From CBFHMJ01 sp965656875 (GTDB taxonomy: Bacteria; Pseudomonadota; Gammaproteobacteria; Enterobacterales; Alteromonadaceae): 64,000 nucleotides of DNA. Each line of letters opens with the position of its first letter. Within the stretch, counting starts at the first letter, position 1. The stretch is taken from contig CBFHMJ010000003.1 of the NCBI GenBank assembly GCA_965656875.1, positions 62,001 to 126,000 of the forward strand, written 5' to 3'. Positions 52,138 to 61,093 of this stretch are shown here, in pieces. The notes beneath the pieces were generated by a model. It was not told the origin of the DNA and did not search any database. It worked only from the letters and a program-made list of their open reading frames with translations. The translations under genes were made by a program, and so were the position numbers.

Positions 52138-53721
52138 TTGGAAAATCGCTTTGCACAAAAACTCAGCTACTTGTCTCGTGCTGAGAACTTGCCATCTATC
52201 CTTGGCATCCGACGTGGTGTTGAGAGAGAGACACTAAGAATTAATAAAAACGGCACGATTTCTCAGAAATCTCATCCCGAATCACTAGGCTCTGCGCTGA
52301 CTCATCCGCATATTACGACCGATTTCGCTGAAGCGTTACTCGAATTTATTACACCACCAGAACTTGATGCCAACAAAACTATGGCACAACTGTTGGATAT
52401 TCATAAATTCGTACAGGGAAACATTGGCGACGAGCAATTATGGTCGCTCAGCATGCCGTGCTATATCAAAGATGAAAGCAGTATTCGCATAGCAGAGTAT
52501 GGTAGTTCCAACATTGGCCGGATGAAAAACCTTTACCGTCAGGGGCTGAAGTTTCGTTACGGTAGCATGATGCAGGCTATTTCCGGTGTTCACTTTAACT
52601 TCTCTATTCCTGATAGTCTTTGGCAAGCACTGGCTGCTGAAAAAGGCGTTGAGCCGACACAAGATTTTATTTCAGAACAATACCTTGGTCTGATTCGAAA
52701 CTTTAAACGCTATGTCTGGTTAATCACCTGGCTATTTGGCGCTTCTCCAACTTTGTGTCGTTCGTTTGTTAAGGGTAATGAGTCTGTTCTCCCATTTGAG
52801 AAGCTGGGTGAAGGCACTTTGTATTTACCTCATGCAACATCGTTAAGAATGAGTGACCTGGGTTACACCAACAACGAACAGTCTGAACTCAAAGTCATGT
52901 ATAACTCACTGGCTGAGTATGTTGCCGGATTACGCAAAGCCATCCGCACTCCGTCAGAAGCGTTTATGAAAGTTGGCACCTGCACTGAAGGTGAAAAGTG
53001 CCAGCTCAATGGCAATATTCTGCAAATTGAAAACGAGTTTTATTCACCGGTTCGTCCAAAACGAACAACGGCTTCAGGTGAAAAACCGACCGATGCGCTG
53101 GACGATAGAGGTATCGAATATATTGAAGTTCGTGCCCTGGATGTAAATCCATTCTCGCCAGTTGGTATTTCACTCGATCAAATTCACTTCCTTGATGTAT
53201 TCCTGTGTTGGTGTCTGTTGCATGACAGCCCTGAACTGAACTGGGAGCAGCAAAAAGAAACCGAAGACAATCTTGATAACGTCATTTTGCACGGTCGTGA
53301 TCCGTCATTGACATTAAAACGTGATGGTAAAGAGATTGGTATGACGGCCTGGGCCACAACCGCTTTTGCACAGATGAAAGAGATTGCGAGCTGGTTAGAT
53401 GAAGCGCATGGGACAACTCATTATAAAGCGACGGTTAAGCACTGGTCTACTGCTACGACGGACATGAATGTTACCTTGTCAGCTCGTTTATTATCGCTGG
53501 TTAAAGATGCTCACGAACACAGTGATGGTGACTGGGCATTGAAGCAAGCTGAGACTTACAAAGCAGAATTTGTTGCAGGTGACTTTAAGCATATTGAACA
53601 ACAATGTTTTGTTGACCTGGCGCGTGAATCACTGGAGCAACAAAAAACGATTGAAGCTAGTGACACGTTAGATTTCGAAGCATTTCTGGCAGACTACTTC
53701 GCCGATGTGGTTGCATCCTGA
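52138..53721 (+). CDS. gshA: Glutamate-cysteine ligase
   Basis: GshA joins glutamate and cysteine, the first step of glutathione synthesis. The 527-residue protein is of the E. coli (type 1) family: it has RRGVERETLRIN near residue 27, FALTHPHITTDFAEALLEFI-like ligand residues around 55-70, and RALDVNPFSPVGI near 340. The start is TTG 52138 with AGGA 8 bases upstream. The leader has two inverted repeats (around 52014-52043 and 52108-52124). Length is normal. Confidence 0.96.
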   Translation: MENRFAQKLSYLSRAENLPSILGIRRGVERETLRINKNGTISQKSHPESLGSALTHPHITTDFAEALLEFITPPELDANKTMAQLLDIHKFVQGNIGDEQLWSLSMPCYIKDESSIRIAEYGSSNIGRMKNLYRQGLKFRYGSMMQAISGVHFNFSIPDSLWQALAAEKGVEPTQDFISEQYLGLIRNFKRYVWLITWLFGASPTLCRSFVKGNESVLPFEKLGEGTLYLPHATSLRMSDLGYTNNEQSELKVMYNSLAEYVAGLRKAIRTPSEAFMKVGTCTEGEKCQLNGNILQIENEFYSPVRPKRTTASGEKPTDALDDRGIEYIEVRALDVNPFSPVGISLDQIHFLDVFLCWCLLHDSPELNWEQQKETEDNLDNVILHGRDPSLTLKRDGKEIGMTAWATTAFAQMKEIASWLDEAHGTTHYKATVKHWSTATTDMNVTLSARLLSLVKDAHEHSDGDWALKQAETYKAEFVAGDFKHIEQQCFVDLARESLEQQKTIEASDTLDFEAFLADYFADVVAS

Positions 53722-53740
53722 CGAATTTCAGGCAAAAAAA

Positions 53741-53763
53741 AGCGCGGTTATATCAACCGCGCT
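53741..53763 (-). terminator. Rho-independent terminator oriented to the minus strand
   Basis: A 9-bp perfect GC-rich stem (AGCGCGGTT with AACCGCGCT) has a 5-base loop. On the minus strand it is followed by seven to eight T residues; on the plus strand no T-run follows. Both flanking genes are on the plus strand, so the transcript it ends would be an unannotated minus-strand RNA. Confidence 0.65.
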
Positions 53764-53875
53764 AAAACAACTTTTCAAGGGATGAAAATACTGCAACACT
53801 GTACACATTAATTAAGACGGCCGATTATCGGATAAGTTCAAAATTATTTGAAAAAAACTTAAGAAGTTTTCCAAG

Positions 53876-54547
53876 ATGTTGAATATAAAGCAGTTAAAAA
53901 TACACGGAACGCCTTTCTCGCTTCTTTCCTCTCGCACAAAATCCATCTCATTAGCCGGGTTGCTGGTTGTTTCCTTATCCGGGTGTACCACACCACCACC
54001 AAAAGATGTAAATCAAATCTGCAATATCTTTGAAGAACGTCATGACTGGTATGAAGCAGCTAAGAATGTTGAAGGTAAATGGGGTGTGCCAATTCACGTA
54101 CCAATGGCAATGATGTATCAGGAAAGTTCTTTCAGAGAAGATGCACAGCCACCTATGGAATATTTCTTTGGCTTTATTCCAATCGGACGTCCCAGTACGG
54201 CATATGGCTATTCTCAGGCGAAAACAATGACCTGGGAAGATTATATGCGTGAAACTGATAACAGCGGTGCAGATCGAGACGATTTTGATGATGCCATCGA
54301 TTTTATGGGGTGGTTTATTTATAAAACCAATAAAATTAATGGGATTTCTAAATGGGATGCTTACGCTCAATACCTGAATTATCACGAAGGTTGGGGGGGC
54401 TATAAGCGTAAAACCTATAAGAAGAAGAAATGGCTGGTTAAAACATCAAAGAAAGTAAAAAATCGCTCGTTGATGTATGCAAAGCAACTTAAGACTTGCC
54501 GTGATGATCTCGACAGAAGCTGGTTATGGCGAGTACTGTTTGGCTAA
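53876..54547 (+). CDS. Lytic-transglycosylase-like (SLT domain) lipoprotein
   Basis: A 223-residue precursor with lipobox LSGC at C37 after a long n-region. The mature part resembles an SLT goose-lysozyme-like domain: the catalytic-type Glu is in MMYQESSFRED, followed by AYGYSQAKTMTWEDYM and YLNYHEGWGGY. The C-terminus is basic (KKKK, KTSKKVKN). Predicted to cleave peptidoglycan from the inner face of the outer membrane. It lacks the LysM or long helical domains of MltD or Slt70. It is monocistronic with its own terminator. Confidence 0.82.
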   Translation: MLNIKQLKIHGTPFSLLSSRTKSISLAGLLVVSLSGCTTPPPKDVNQICNIFEERHDWYEAAKNVEGKWGVPIHVPMAMMYQESSFREDAQPPMEYFFGFIPIGRPSTAYGYSQAKTMTWEDYMRETDNSGADRDDFDDAIDFMGWFIYKTNKINGISKWDAYAQYLNYHEGWGGYKRKTYKKKKWLVKTSKKVKNRSLMYAKQLKTCRDDLDRSWLWRVLFG

Positions 54548-54600
54548 TCAAACCTTAGCCAGTTCAAACCAGAAAATTCAATACGGTAAGATAAGACAAT

Positions 54601-54636
54601 AAAAAAGCAGGCTAACTATTCAGTGCCTGCTTTTTT
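54601..54636. terminator. Bidirectional terminator between the SLT gene and corB
   Basis: The perfect 12-bp arms AAAAAAGCAGGC and GCCTGCTTTTTT have a 12-base loop between convergent genes. Confidence 0.92.
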
Positions 54637-54689
54637 ACTTTCTAACTCTATGTTTAATTCAGTGTTGGGATAAAGGTATAACGGCGTTG

Positions 54690-55979
54690 TTATTCTTCGT
54701 CGTCTTCATCAACCTGAATTTTATACTGTGGCATGATACGAGCAGTTTTAACCATATTATCAGCCACTTCAACGATCTCGACCGGATAATCGGCCAGACG
54801 GATACTGATATTCGGCTGCGGGATATCTTCAAGATACTCCAGGATCAAACCATTAAGTGTTTTGGGGCCATCGGTTGGAAAGTCCCAGTTCATCTCTTTG
54901 TTCAGCTCGCGAATATTGGCGCTTCCATCAACCATGTAAGAGCCATCTTGCTGCGGGTGAACCTCTTCACCAGGTGTAGGCGCACTTGAGGTGGTGAATT
55001 CACCGACAAGCTCTTCCAGAATATCTTCCAGTGTCACCAGACCTTTAATATCGCCATATTCATCGACCACAATACCGATACGCTCTTTAGCTTCCTGGAA
55101 CTTACTGAGCTGAGTATTCAGTGATGTACCTTCAGGAATGAAGTAAATTTCGCGAACAGCACGTAACAAGGTTGCTTTAGAAAACTGGTCTTTCATCAAT
55201 AGCCGCAGCGCGTCTTTTGCGTGAATAAAGCCAACCGTATCATCGATATTATCCCGGTATAGCAACAGGCGTGTATGCGGTGTATGTGTTAGCTGCTTGG
55301 TTATTGATTTCCAGTTATCGTTAATATCAATACCGGTAATTTCATTCCGTGGAATCATAATGTCTTCAACCTTCACTGATTCCAGGTCAAGAATGCCGGT
55401 TAGCATGTCCTGGTGGCGGGTTGAAATCATTGATGCAGATTCATTTACCACGGTACGTAGTTCTTCTTTACTCAGACTATGCTGCTGACGATTTTCCTGG
55501 CTAATGCCAAAAAGAGCCAGGAAACCATTAGTAATGGCATTGACAACCACAACCAGTGGGAACAGGACTTTTAACAGAATGGTCAGGATAATTGAGCTTG
55601 GGAATGAAATCTTTTCAGGATAAAGTGCCGCCAATGTTTTAGGCGTCACTTCTGCAAAAATCAGGACTACAAGAGTAAGGGAAATGGTGGCTAACAGCAC
55701 ACCCAGGTCACCAAACAGACGAATACCAATAATGGTCGCGATAGCAGACGCCGCGATATTAACCAGGTTATTACCAATAAGGATAAGCCCGATGAGTCTG
55801 TCAGGACGGTCAAGCAACTTACTTACACGCTTCGCGCCTTTGTGTTTCTCTTTCACAAGGTGCTTCAAGCGATATCGGTTGATTGACATAATGCCGGTTT
55901 CAGAGCCGGAGAAGTAGGCAGAAATTAGGAGGAGTACAACTAATGCGAGAAATAATGTACTCGTCGATATACTGTCCAA
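54690..55979 (-). CDS. corB: CNNM/CorB-type transporter with DUF21, CBS pair and CorC domain
   Basis: The 429-residue protein has an N-terminal DUF21 membrane domain (about 5-190, three to four helices plus a re-entrant part). A CBS pair follows (about 200-325; MIPRNEITGIDI, VVDEYGDIKGLVTLEDILEE), and a CorC/HlyC domain closes it (about 345-425). This is the YfjD/CorB architecture, associated with Mg2+ transport. In E. coli yfjD neighbours ypjD and ffh, exactly as here. An acidic C-terminus (DEDDEE) closes the protein. Confidence 0.92.
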   Translation of the reverse strand: MDSISTSTLFLALVVLLLISAYFSGSETGIMSINRYRLKHLVKEKHKGAKRVSKLLDRPDRLIGLILIGNNLVNIAASAIATIIGIRLFGDLGVLLATISLTLVVLIFAEVTPKTLAALYPEKISFPSSIILTILLKVLFPLVVVVNAITNGFLALFGISQENRQQHSLSKEELRTVVNESASMISTRHQDMLTGILDLESVKVEDIMIPRNEITGIDINDNWKSITKQLTHTPHTRLLLYRDNIDDTVGFIHAKDALRLLMKDQFSKATLLRAVREIYFIPEGTSLNTQLSKFQEAKERIGIVVDEYGDIKGLVTLEDILEELVGEFTTSSAPTPGEEVHPQQDGSYMVDGSANIRELNKEMNWDFPTDGPKTLNGLILEYLEDIPQPNISIRLADYPVEIVEVADNMVKTARIMPQYKIQVDEDDEE

Positions 55980-56149
55980 TTAAGTGGTTTCCTGTATAGC
56001 CAGAGACGAAGGTAACTATTATTACGGATTCAAAATTGAGTCAAGGAAAAGATCATAGAAATCTTAAATTTAGCGAGATTCAGCCTGATTATTCATATTT
56101 TTCAAGAATAAAAACAGGAACTTGTTTCTGCCCGCAATTTTTGATTGCG

Positions 56150-56950
56150 TTAACCTAAAATAAATTCCCGAACAAACCGTGAGCCAAAATAAGCCAGTGT
56201 CAGAATAAATGCTGCCCCAATTGTGGCGAATACAACATGTTTGCCTCGCCAGCCACGATACTTATGACCCCATGCCAGGCTGGAAAAAATCACCCAGGCA
56301 ACCAGTGATAATACTGTTTTATGGGCAACTGACTTAGCAAACATATCATCAAGATAGATAAAGCCGCTCGCCAGTGCTGCGGTTAGCGCCAGTGTACCCA
56401 GCGACAACAATTGAAACTGCTGTTGTTCAACCATCATTAATGGGGGCAGATTTGAATTGACGATTGAAAAATCTTTGCTTTTTAACTTCTGACTGATGAC
56501 GTAAGACTGAACCGCGTACAACGTGGTAATAATCAACAAACAATAGGCGACCAGTGACAACGTAATATGAAGGGCTAATGATGAGTCATTAAAATAGTGC
56601 TGCATCTTGATATGTGCAGGTACCGCCAGTGAGATAAGCAGAATAATTGCGGTAAACCCATATACAGCGGTTTGTAACAACGCAGCTTTATGCCGAATAG
56701 AAACAAAGGTTATTGATAGCGTAATGATCCAGCACACCAGTGATATCACATTGAACAAACTAAAGTTTTGCCCCTCTGGTGTGAAAATTTGTGAGGTCAG
56801 TAACAGAACATGCGACACAATCGCTAACGTAGCCAGAGAAAGGATCCGTTTCATGTTAAGCGTTTCGCTGGTAAACAACTTACTGGCTAGCGACCAGGTC
56901 GCACCAAGATACAACACTAACGTCACAATCGTTAATGATAGAGCGGTCAT
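56150..56950 (-). CDS. ypjD: Inner-membrane protein YpjD (cytochrome c assembly/CcsA-like)
   Basis: The 266-residue protein has about eight membrane helices and the C-terminal motif WGHKYRGWRGKHVV, typical of the CcsA/CcmC-like superfamily branch called YpjD. It lies between corB and ffh, divergent from ffh. It has been linked to the CorB/CorC function in some bacteria, but its activity is not established. The 170-bp gap to corB holds a weak inverted repeat and no gene. Confidence 0.9.
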   Translation of the reverse strand: MTALSLTIVTLVLYLGATWSLASKLFTSETLNMKRILSLATLAIVSHVLLLTSQIFTPEGQNFSLFNVISLVCWIITLSITFVSIRHKAALLQTAVYGFTAIILLISLAVPAHIKMQHYFNDSSLALHITLSLVAYCLLIITTLYAVQSYVISQKLKSKDFSIVNSNLPPLMMVEQQQFQLLSLGTLALTAALASGFIYLDDMFAKSVAHKTVLSLVAWVIFSSLAWGHKYRGWRGKHVVFATIGAAFILTLAYFGSRFVREFILG

Positions 56951-57054
56951 ATCGCGTTAAATTCCATCAATAGCCTAAAAAAATCAGCCCACATTCTATG
57001 TTAATTCAATGCGCTTTCACAGGTTTATGATTAGTGTTTCTCAAGATTGCGGCG

Positions 57055-57060
57055 TATAAT
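57055..57060 (+). promoter_or_regulatory. -10 element of an ffh promoter
   Basis: A perfect TATAAT preceded by GGCG lies about 177 bp before the ffh ATG. The -35 is poor. The long GC-rich leader (57075-57120) can form short stems such as CCGT/ACGG. Confidence 0.4.
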
Positions 57061-57236
57061 GCCAGCAATTTTTTCAGGAGCCGCCGCCGTTTTAACACGG
57101 TGTAACCCTAAATTGTGCTCCAGTTCCTTCGGGTTGAGGTTGAAATCAGGGCTTTTAAGGCCATTATTGAAAGTGATCATTTCAATCTCAACAGAGAAAC
57201 CTTGAACTATTTAACAGCCTTCAGGTATATAGCTAC

Positions 57237-58619
57237 ATGTTTGAGAATTTGACCGACCGCTTGTCGCAAACCCTTAAAAATATTAGTGGTCGAGGTCGTC
57301 TGACCGAAGACAATATCAAAGCAACTCTGCGCGAAGTTCGTCTGGCTTTATTAGAAGCCGACGTTGCACTCCCTGTTGTTAAAGACTTTGTTGGCAAAGT
57401 CAAAGAACGCGCTGTTGGTGTCGAAGTAACCAAAAGCCTTAGCCCGGGCCAGGTCTTTATCAAGATCGTTCAGCAAGAACTTGAAAAAGCCATGGGTGAG
57501 GCCAACGAAGCCTTAAACCTTAAAGCTCAGCCTCCAGCCGTTATTATGATGGCAGGTCTGCAAGGTGCGGGTAAAACCACTACCGTTGGTAAGCTTTCAA
57601 AATTCCTTAAAGAGCGTGAAAAGAAATCGGTATTAGTCGTCAGTGCTGACGTTTACCGTCCGGCGGCGATCAAGCAGTTGGAAACACTGGCAGAAGATGT
57701 CGGTGTTGAATTCTTTCCAAGTACAGTTGAGCAATCGCCGGTCGATATCGTCAATAACGCTATCGAACATGCAAAACTTAAATTCTTTGACGTATTAATC
57801 GTCGATACCGCCGGTCGCCTTCACGTTGATGAAGACATGATGGGCGAGATCAAAGATCTTCATGCCGCTGTTAATCCGGTTGAAACCCTGTTTGTTGTTG
57901 ATGCGATGACGGGTCAGGATGCTGCAAATACAGCAAAAGCATTTAATGATGCGTTACCGCTAACGGGTGTTGTTCTGACAAAAGCGGACGGTGACGCCCG
58001 TGGTGGTGCCGCACTGTCTATCCGTCATATCACCGGTAAACCGATTAAATTTATCGGTATGGGTGAAAAAACGGACGCATTAGAACCATTCCACCCGGAT
58101 CGTATCGCATCACGAATTCTTGGCATGGGTGACGTATTGTCACTGATCGAAGAAGTCGAACGTAAAGTTGACCGCGAGAAAGCAGAAAAAGTCGCTAAGA
58201 AAGTCATGAAAGGCAAAGGCTTTGACCTGGAAGACTTCCGCGAACAACTGGTTCAGATGCGTAACATGGGCGGTATGATGTCGATGTTAGACAAACTACC
58301 AGGCATGGGCCAGATGGCCGGACAAATGAAAGGCCAGGTGAACGACAAGCAGTTCACTCAAATGGAAGCCATCATCAACTCTATGACCCCAGCTGAACGT
58401 GCTCGTCCAGATCAGATTAAAGGCTCGCGTAAAAAACGTATCGCAGCTGGTTCTGGCACGCAAATCCAGGATGTAAATCGTTTACTGAAACAATTTACTC
58501 AGATGCAAAAGATGATGAAAAAAATGACTGGCGGCGGTATGGGCAAAATGATGAACCGCATGAAAGGCATGATGCCTCCAGGTATGTTACCGCCAGGAAT
58601 GAAGCCACCGAAGTTTTAA
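57237..58619 (+). CDS. ffh: Signal recognition particle GTPase Ffh
   Basis: Ffh binds 4.5S RNA and signal sequences and delivers ribosomes to FtsY. The 460-residue protein has the N-domain (about 1-90) and the G-domain with GLQGAGKTTTVGKL, DTAGRLHVDEDMM and TKADGDARGGAAL. A Met-rich M-domain follows (about 300-445, with the RNA-binding segment GSRKKRIAAGSGT). The C-terminus is rich in Met, Gly and Pro. A terminator follows at 58656. Confidence 0.98.
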   Translation: MFENLTDRLSQTLKNISGRGRLTEDNIKATLREVRLALLEADVALPVVKDFVGKVKERAVGVEVTKSLSPGQVFIKIVQQELEKAMGEANEALNLKAQPPAVIMMAGLQGAGKTTTVGKLSKFLKEREKKSVLVVSADVYRPAAIKQLETLAEDVGVEFFPSTVEQSPVDIVNNAIEHAKLKFFDVLIVDTAGRLHVDEDMMGEIKDLHAAVNPVETLFVVDAMTGQDAANTAKAFNDALPLTGVVLTKADGDARGGAALSIRHITGKPIKFIGMGEKTDALEPFHPDRIASRILGMGDVLSLIEEVERKVDREKAEKVAKKVMKGKGFDLEDFREQLVQMRNMGGMMSMLDKLPGMGQMAGQMKGQVNDKQFTQMEAIINSMTPAERARPDQIKGSRKKRIAAGSGTQIQDVNRLLKQFTQMQKMMKKMTGGGMGKMMNRMKGMMPPGMLPPGMKPPKF

Positions 58620-58655
58620 GATTTGCCTGGGAGAAAGACGATTCTCCTTCATAAA

Positions 58656-58690
58656 GAAAGCCCTTTATCGAGGGCTTTCTTCGTTTTTAA
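58656..58690 (+). terminator. Terminator of ffh
   Basis: The 9-bp stem GAAAGCCCT/AGGGCTTTC has a 6-base loop and is followed by TTCGTTTTTAA, 36 bp past the stop. Confidence 0.85.
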
Positions 58691-58801
58691 TAAGCAAATC
58701 GTTTATTGACACAAGCAACGATTCAGTGTGAGAAGAATGGCTTTAACTAATATGAAGCTTGTGTCTACACTAAATACATTTAGCCGTAATGTTGTTCTTC
58801 A

Positions 58802-58829
58802 TTGCTTATCCTCCCAAAACGCGTATAAT
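58802..58829 (+). promoter_or_regulatory. Promoter of the rpsP operon
   Basis: The -35 TTGCTT (58802-58807), a 16-bp spacer and a perfect -10 TATAAT (58824-58829) precede a GC-rich start region. The -10 is embedded in the palindrome GCGTAT-A-ATACGC (58821-58833). Confidence 0.7.
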
Positions 58830-58893
58830 ACGCGAGCTTTTTTCTACCCTTATCCACAGCTTTTTAAGCCTGTCGTGCATTAAACCTTATTAG

Positions 58894-58919
58894 GTCGCTA
58901 AACGACATTTTGGGATGTC
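58894..58919 (+). promoter_or_regulatory. Overlapping hairpins in the rpsP leader
   Basis: GTCG (58894-58897) can pair with CGAC (58903-58906), or GACAT (58904-58908) can pair with ATGTC (58915-58919). The two share bases 58904-58906 and cannot form together. This is the kind of alternative structure seen in autoregulated ribosomal-protein leaders, but the stems are short. Confidence 0.3.
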
Positions 58920-58973
58920 AGGGTAGGGAAAAGTGTTCATGAACAATAATTTAACTATGAAATTGAGGACGAT

Positions 58974-59222
58974 ATGGTAACTATTCGTTTACAACGTGGC
59001 GGCGCTAAAAAGCGTCCTTTCTACCAAATCGTGGTAACTGACAGCCGTAACTCTCGTGATGGTCGTTTCATCGAGCGTATAGGTTTCTTTAACCCGATTG
59101 CAAGTGGTCAGGCTGAGCGTATCCGCATTGACTTTGACCGTGTAGATCACTGGGTTGGCCAGGGCGCAAGCCTTAGCGACCGTGTTGCTAAGTTAGTTAA
59201 AGACGCTAAGAAAGCGGCTTAA
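58974..59222 (+). CDS. rpsP: Small ribosomal subunit protein bS16
   Basis: The 82-residue protein has the family's N-terminal MVTIRLQRGGAKKRPFYQIV and the RNSRDGRFIERIGFFNP motif. It opens the conserved operon rpsP-rimM-trmD-rplS. TTGAGGA precedes the ATG. Confidence 0.99.
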   Translation: MVTIRLQRGGAKKRPFYQIVVTDSRNSRDGRFIERIGFFNPIASGQAERIRIDFDRVDHWVGQGASLSDRVAKLVKDAKKAA

Positions 59223-59261
59223 TTGACGATTGGTCACAAGCAGCAAAGCAGGTAAGAGATT

Positions 59262-59789
59262 ATGAGTCAGAATGAAAAAGTTGTTCTTGGTAACCTTGGG
59301 GCTCCCTACGGTATCAAGGGATGGCTAAAAGTTAACTCTTTTACCGATGATCCTGAAGGCATTTTTGATTATCAGCCGTGGCTATTGAGTATCAATGGCA
59401 AATGGGTTGAGAAAGAAGTGGCTGACTGGAAGAAACATAACAAAGGTCTTGTTGTTAAATTCGCTGATATTGATGACAGAGATGATGCTCATCAGCTAAC
59501 CAATATTGAAGTTGGTGTTGATGCAGAACGTCTTCCTGAATTATCAGATGACGAATTTTACTGGCGAGAATTGATTGGCATGCGTGTAGTAACCAACAAA
59601 GGTTATGACATGGGTGTAATTGATGATTTGTTAGAAACTGGCTCAAACGATGTACTGGTTGTTAAAGCGAATTCAACAGATGCATTCGGTAAGCAGGAAA
59701 GGCTAATTCCTTATATTCCTGACCAGGTCATTCTGGACATCAACAGAGATGAAAAGACAGTGACTATTGACTGGGACCCTGGTTTTTAA
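59262..59789 (+). CDS. rimM: Ribosome maturation factor RimM
   Basis: The 175-residue protein binds bS19 during 30S assembly. It has the N-terminal RimM domain (VVLGNLGAPYGIKGWLKVNS) and a PRC-barrel-like C-terminal domain (about 100-172; FYWRELIGMRV, RLIPYIPDQVI). It lies second in the rpsP operon, 39 bp after rpsP. Confidence 0.97.
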   Translation: MSQNEKVVLGNLGAPYGIKGWLKVNSFTDDPEGIFDYQPWLLSINGKWVEKEVADWKKHNKGLVVKFADIDDRDDAHQLTNIEVGVDAERLPELSDDEFYWRELIGMRVVTNKGYDMGVIDDLLETGSNDVLVVKANSTDAFGKQERLIPYIPDQVILDINRDEKTVTIDWDPGF

Positions 59790-59839
59790 TTACTTCACGG
59801 TAATCGATGCCAGATAAGTTGAGTCAAAAGCAGGAAACT

Positions 59840-60649
59840 ATGACCCAGAACGTTACAGATGCTACAGAGCAACCTTTGTGGGTTGGTGTCGTCTCACTTT
59901 TTCCTGAGATGTTTAATGCCATCACACAGCAAGGGATAACAGGGCGGGCCATCAATCGTGGACTTATTGATTTTAACTGTTGGAATCCACGTGATTTCAC
60001 AACAGATAAATACAAAACGGTTGATGACAGGCCATACGGTGGCGGCCCGGGAATGTTGATGATGGTTGAACCATTACAAAAAGCCATCCATGCAGCGAAA
60101 GACGCTGCAAACAGCGCCGATACAAAAGTGATTTACATGTCGCCGCAAGGAAAGCCATTAACGCAACAGGGTGTTGAGCAATTAGTGCAACATAAACGAT
60201 TAGTGATAGTAGCTGGTCGTTACGAAGGGATTGACGAACGGGTTATTGAATCTGAAATCGATGAAGAATGGTCGGTTGGAGATTATGTACTGAGTGGCGG
60301 TGAGCTGCCAGCAATGACATTAATAGATGCCGTTGCAAGGTTGGTTCCTGGTGTTTTGGGACATGATTTATCAGCGCAACAGGATTCTTTTTCAGACGGA
60401 TTATTGGATCATCCGCATTACACAAGACCTGAAACCTTGAATGATAAGCGGGTACCGCCAGTTTTACTAAGCGGTAACCATGAAGCAATTCGACAGTGGC
60501 GCTTAAAGCAGTCGCTGGGACGAACCTGGCTCAGGCGTCCAGAGTTGCTGGATAACTTAGCTCTGGCTGAGGAACAGCAGAAATTGCTGGCGGAATTTAT
60601 CGCTGAACATGAATCTGCTGTGGCTAATGACAGTGAATCTAAGACTTAG
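59840..60649 (+). CDS. trmD: tRNA (guanine-N1)-methyltransferase TrmD
   Basis: TrmD makes m1G37 in tRNAs and prevents frameshifting. The protein has the SPOUT trefoil knot (YVLSGGELPAMTLIDAVARL) and the conserved GGGPGMLM and AGRYEGIDERV loops. I prefer ATG 59840 (269 residues), which has CAGGAA at proper spacing; ATG 59807 (280 residues) is also in frame and close behind rimM. Either way the N-terminus extends about 11 to 22 residues before the usual start at WVGVVSLFPEMF. rplS follows 11 bp later. Confidence 0.96.
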   Translation: MTQNVTDATEQPLWVGVVSLFPEMFNAITQQGITGRAINRGLIDFNCWNPRDFTTDKYKTVDDRPYGGGPGMLMMVEPLQKAIHAAKDAANSADTKVIYMSPQGKPLTQQGVEQLVQHKRLVIVAGRYEGIDERVIESEIDEEWSVGDYVLSGGELPAMTLIDAVARLVPGVLGHDLSAQQDSFSDGLLDHPHYTRPETLNDKRVPPVLLSGNHEAIRQWRLKQSLGRTWLRRPELLDNLALAEEQQKLLAEFIAEHESAVANDSESKT

Positions 60650-60660
60650 AGAGAATTACG

Positions 60661-61020
60661 ATGAGTAAAGTAAATCAAAACATTATTGCTGAAATTGAAA
60701 AAGAGCAATTAAAATCTGACGTACCAGAATTTGCACCGGGCGACACAGTTGTTGTTCGCGTTAAAGTAAAAGAAGGTAATAAAGAGCGTCTTCAGGCATA
60801 TGAAGGTGTTGTAATCGCTAAGCGTAACCGTGGCTTACACTCAGCATTCACTGTACGTAAAATTTCAAACGGTGAAGGCGTTGAGCGTGTATTCCAAACT
60901 CACAGCCCGGCAGTAAGCACAATCGAAGTTAAGCGTCGTGGTGACGTTCGTCGTGCTAAGCTTTACTACCTACGCAACCTATCTGGTCGTGCTGCACGTA
61001 TCAAAGAAAAACTTAAATAA
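60661..61020 (+). CDS. rplS: Large ribosomal subunit protein bL19
   Basis: The 119-residue protein has the typical bL19 features: FAPGDTVVVRVKVKEGNKERLQAYEG split across the centre, KRNRGLHSAFTVRKIS, and the C-terminal RRAKLYYLRNLSGRAARIKE. Last gene of the rpsP operon; GAG precedes the ATG and a strong terminator follows. Confidence 0.99.
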   Translation: MSKVNQNIIAEIEKEQLKSDVPEFAPGDTVVVRVKVKEGNKERLQAYEGVVIAKRNRGLHSAFTVRKISNGEGVERVFQTHSPAVSTIEVKRRGDVRRAKLYYLRNLSGRAARIKEKLK

Positions 61021-61044
61021 GAAAGTTTTTTCTGCTATACGAAT

Positions 61045-61071
61045 AAAGGCTGGTTTTTACCAGCCTTTTTT
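61045..61071 (+). terminator. Terminator of the rpsP operon
   Basis: The stem AAGGCTGG/CCAGCCTT (61046-61053 with 61060-61067) has a 6-base loop and is followed by TTTT. Confidence 0.9.
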
Positions 61072-61093
61072 GTGTCTGTAAGCTGGAGATTGT

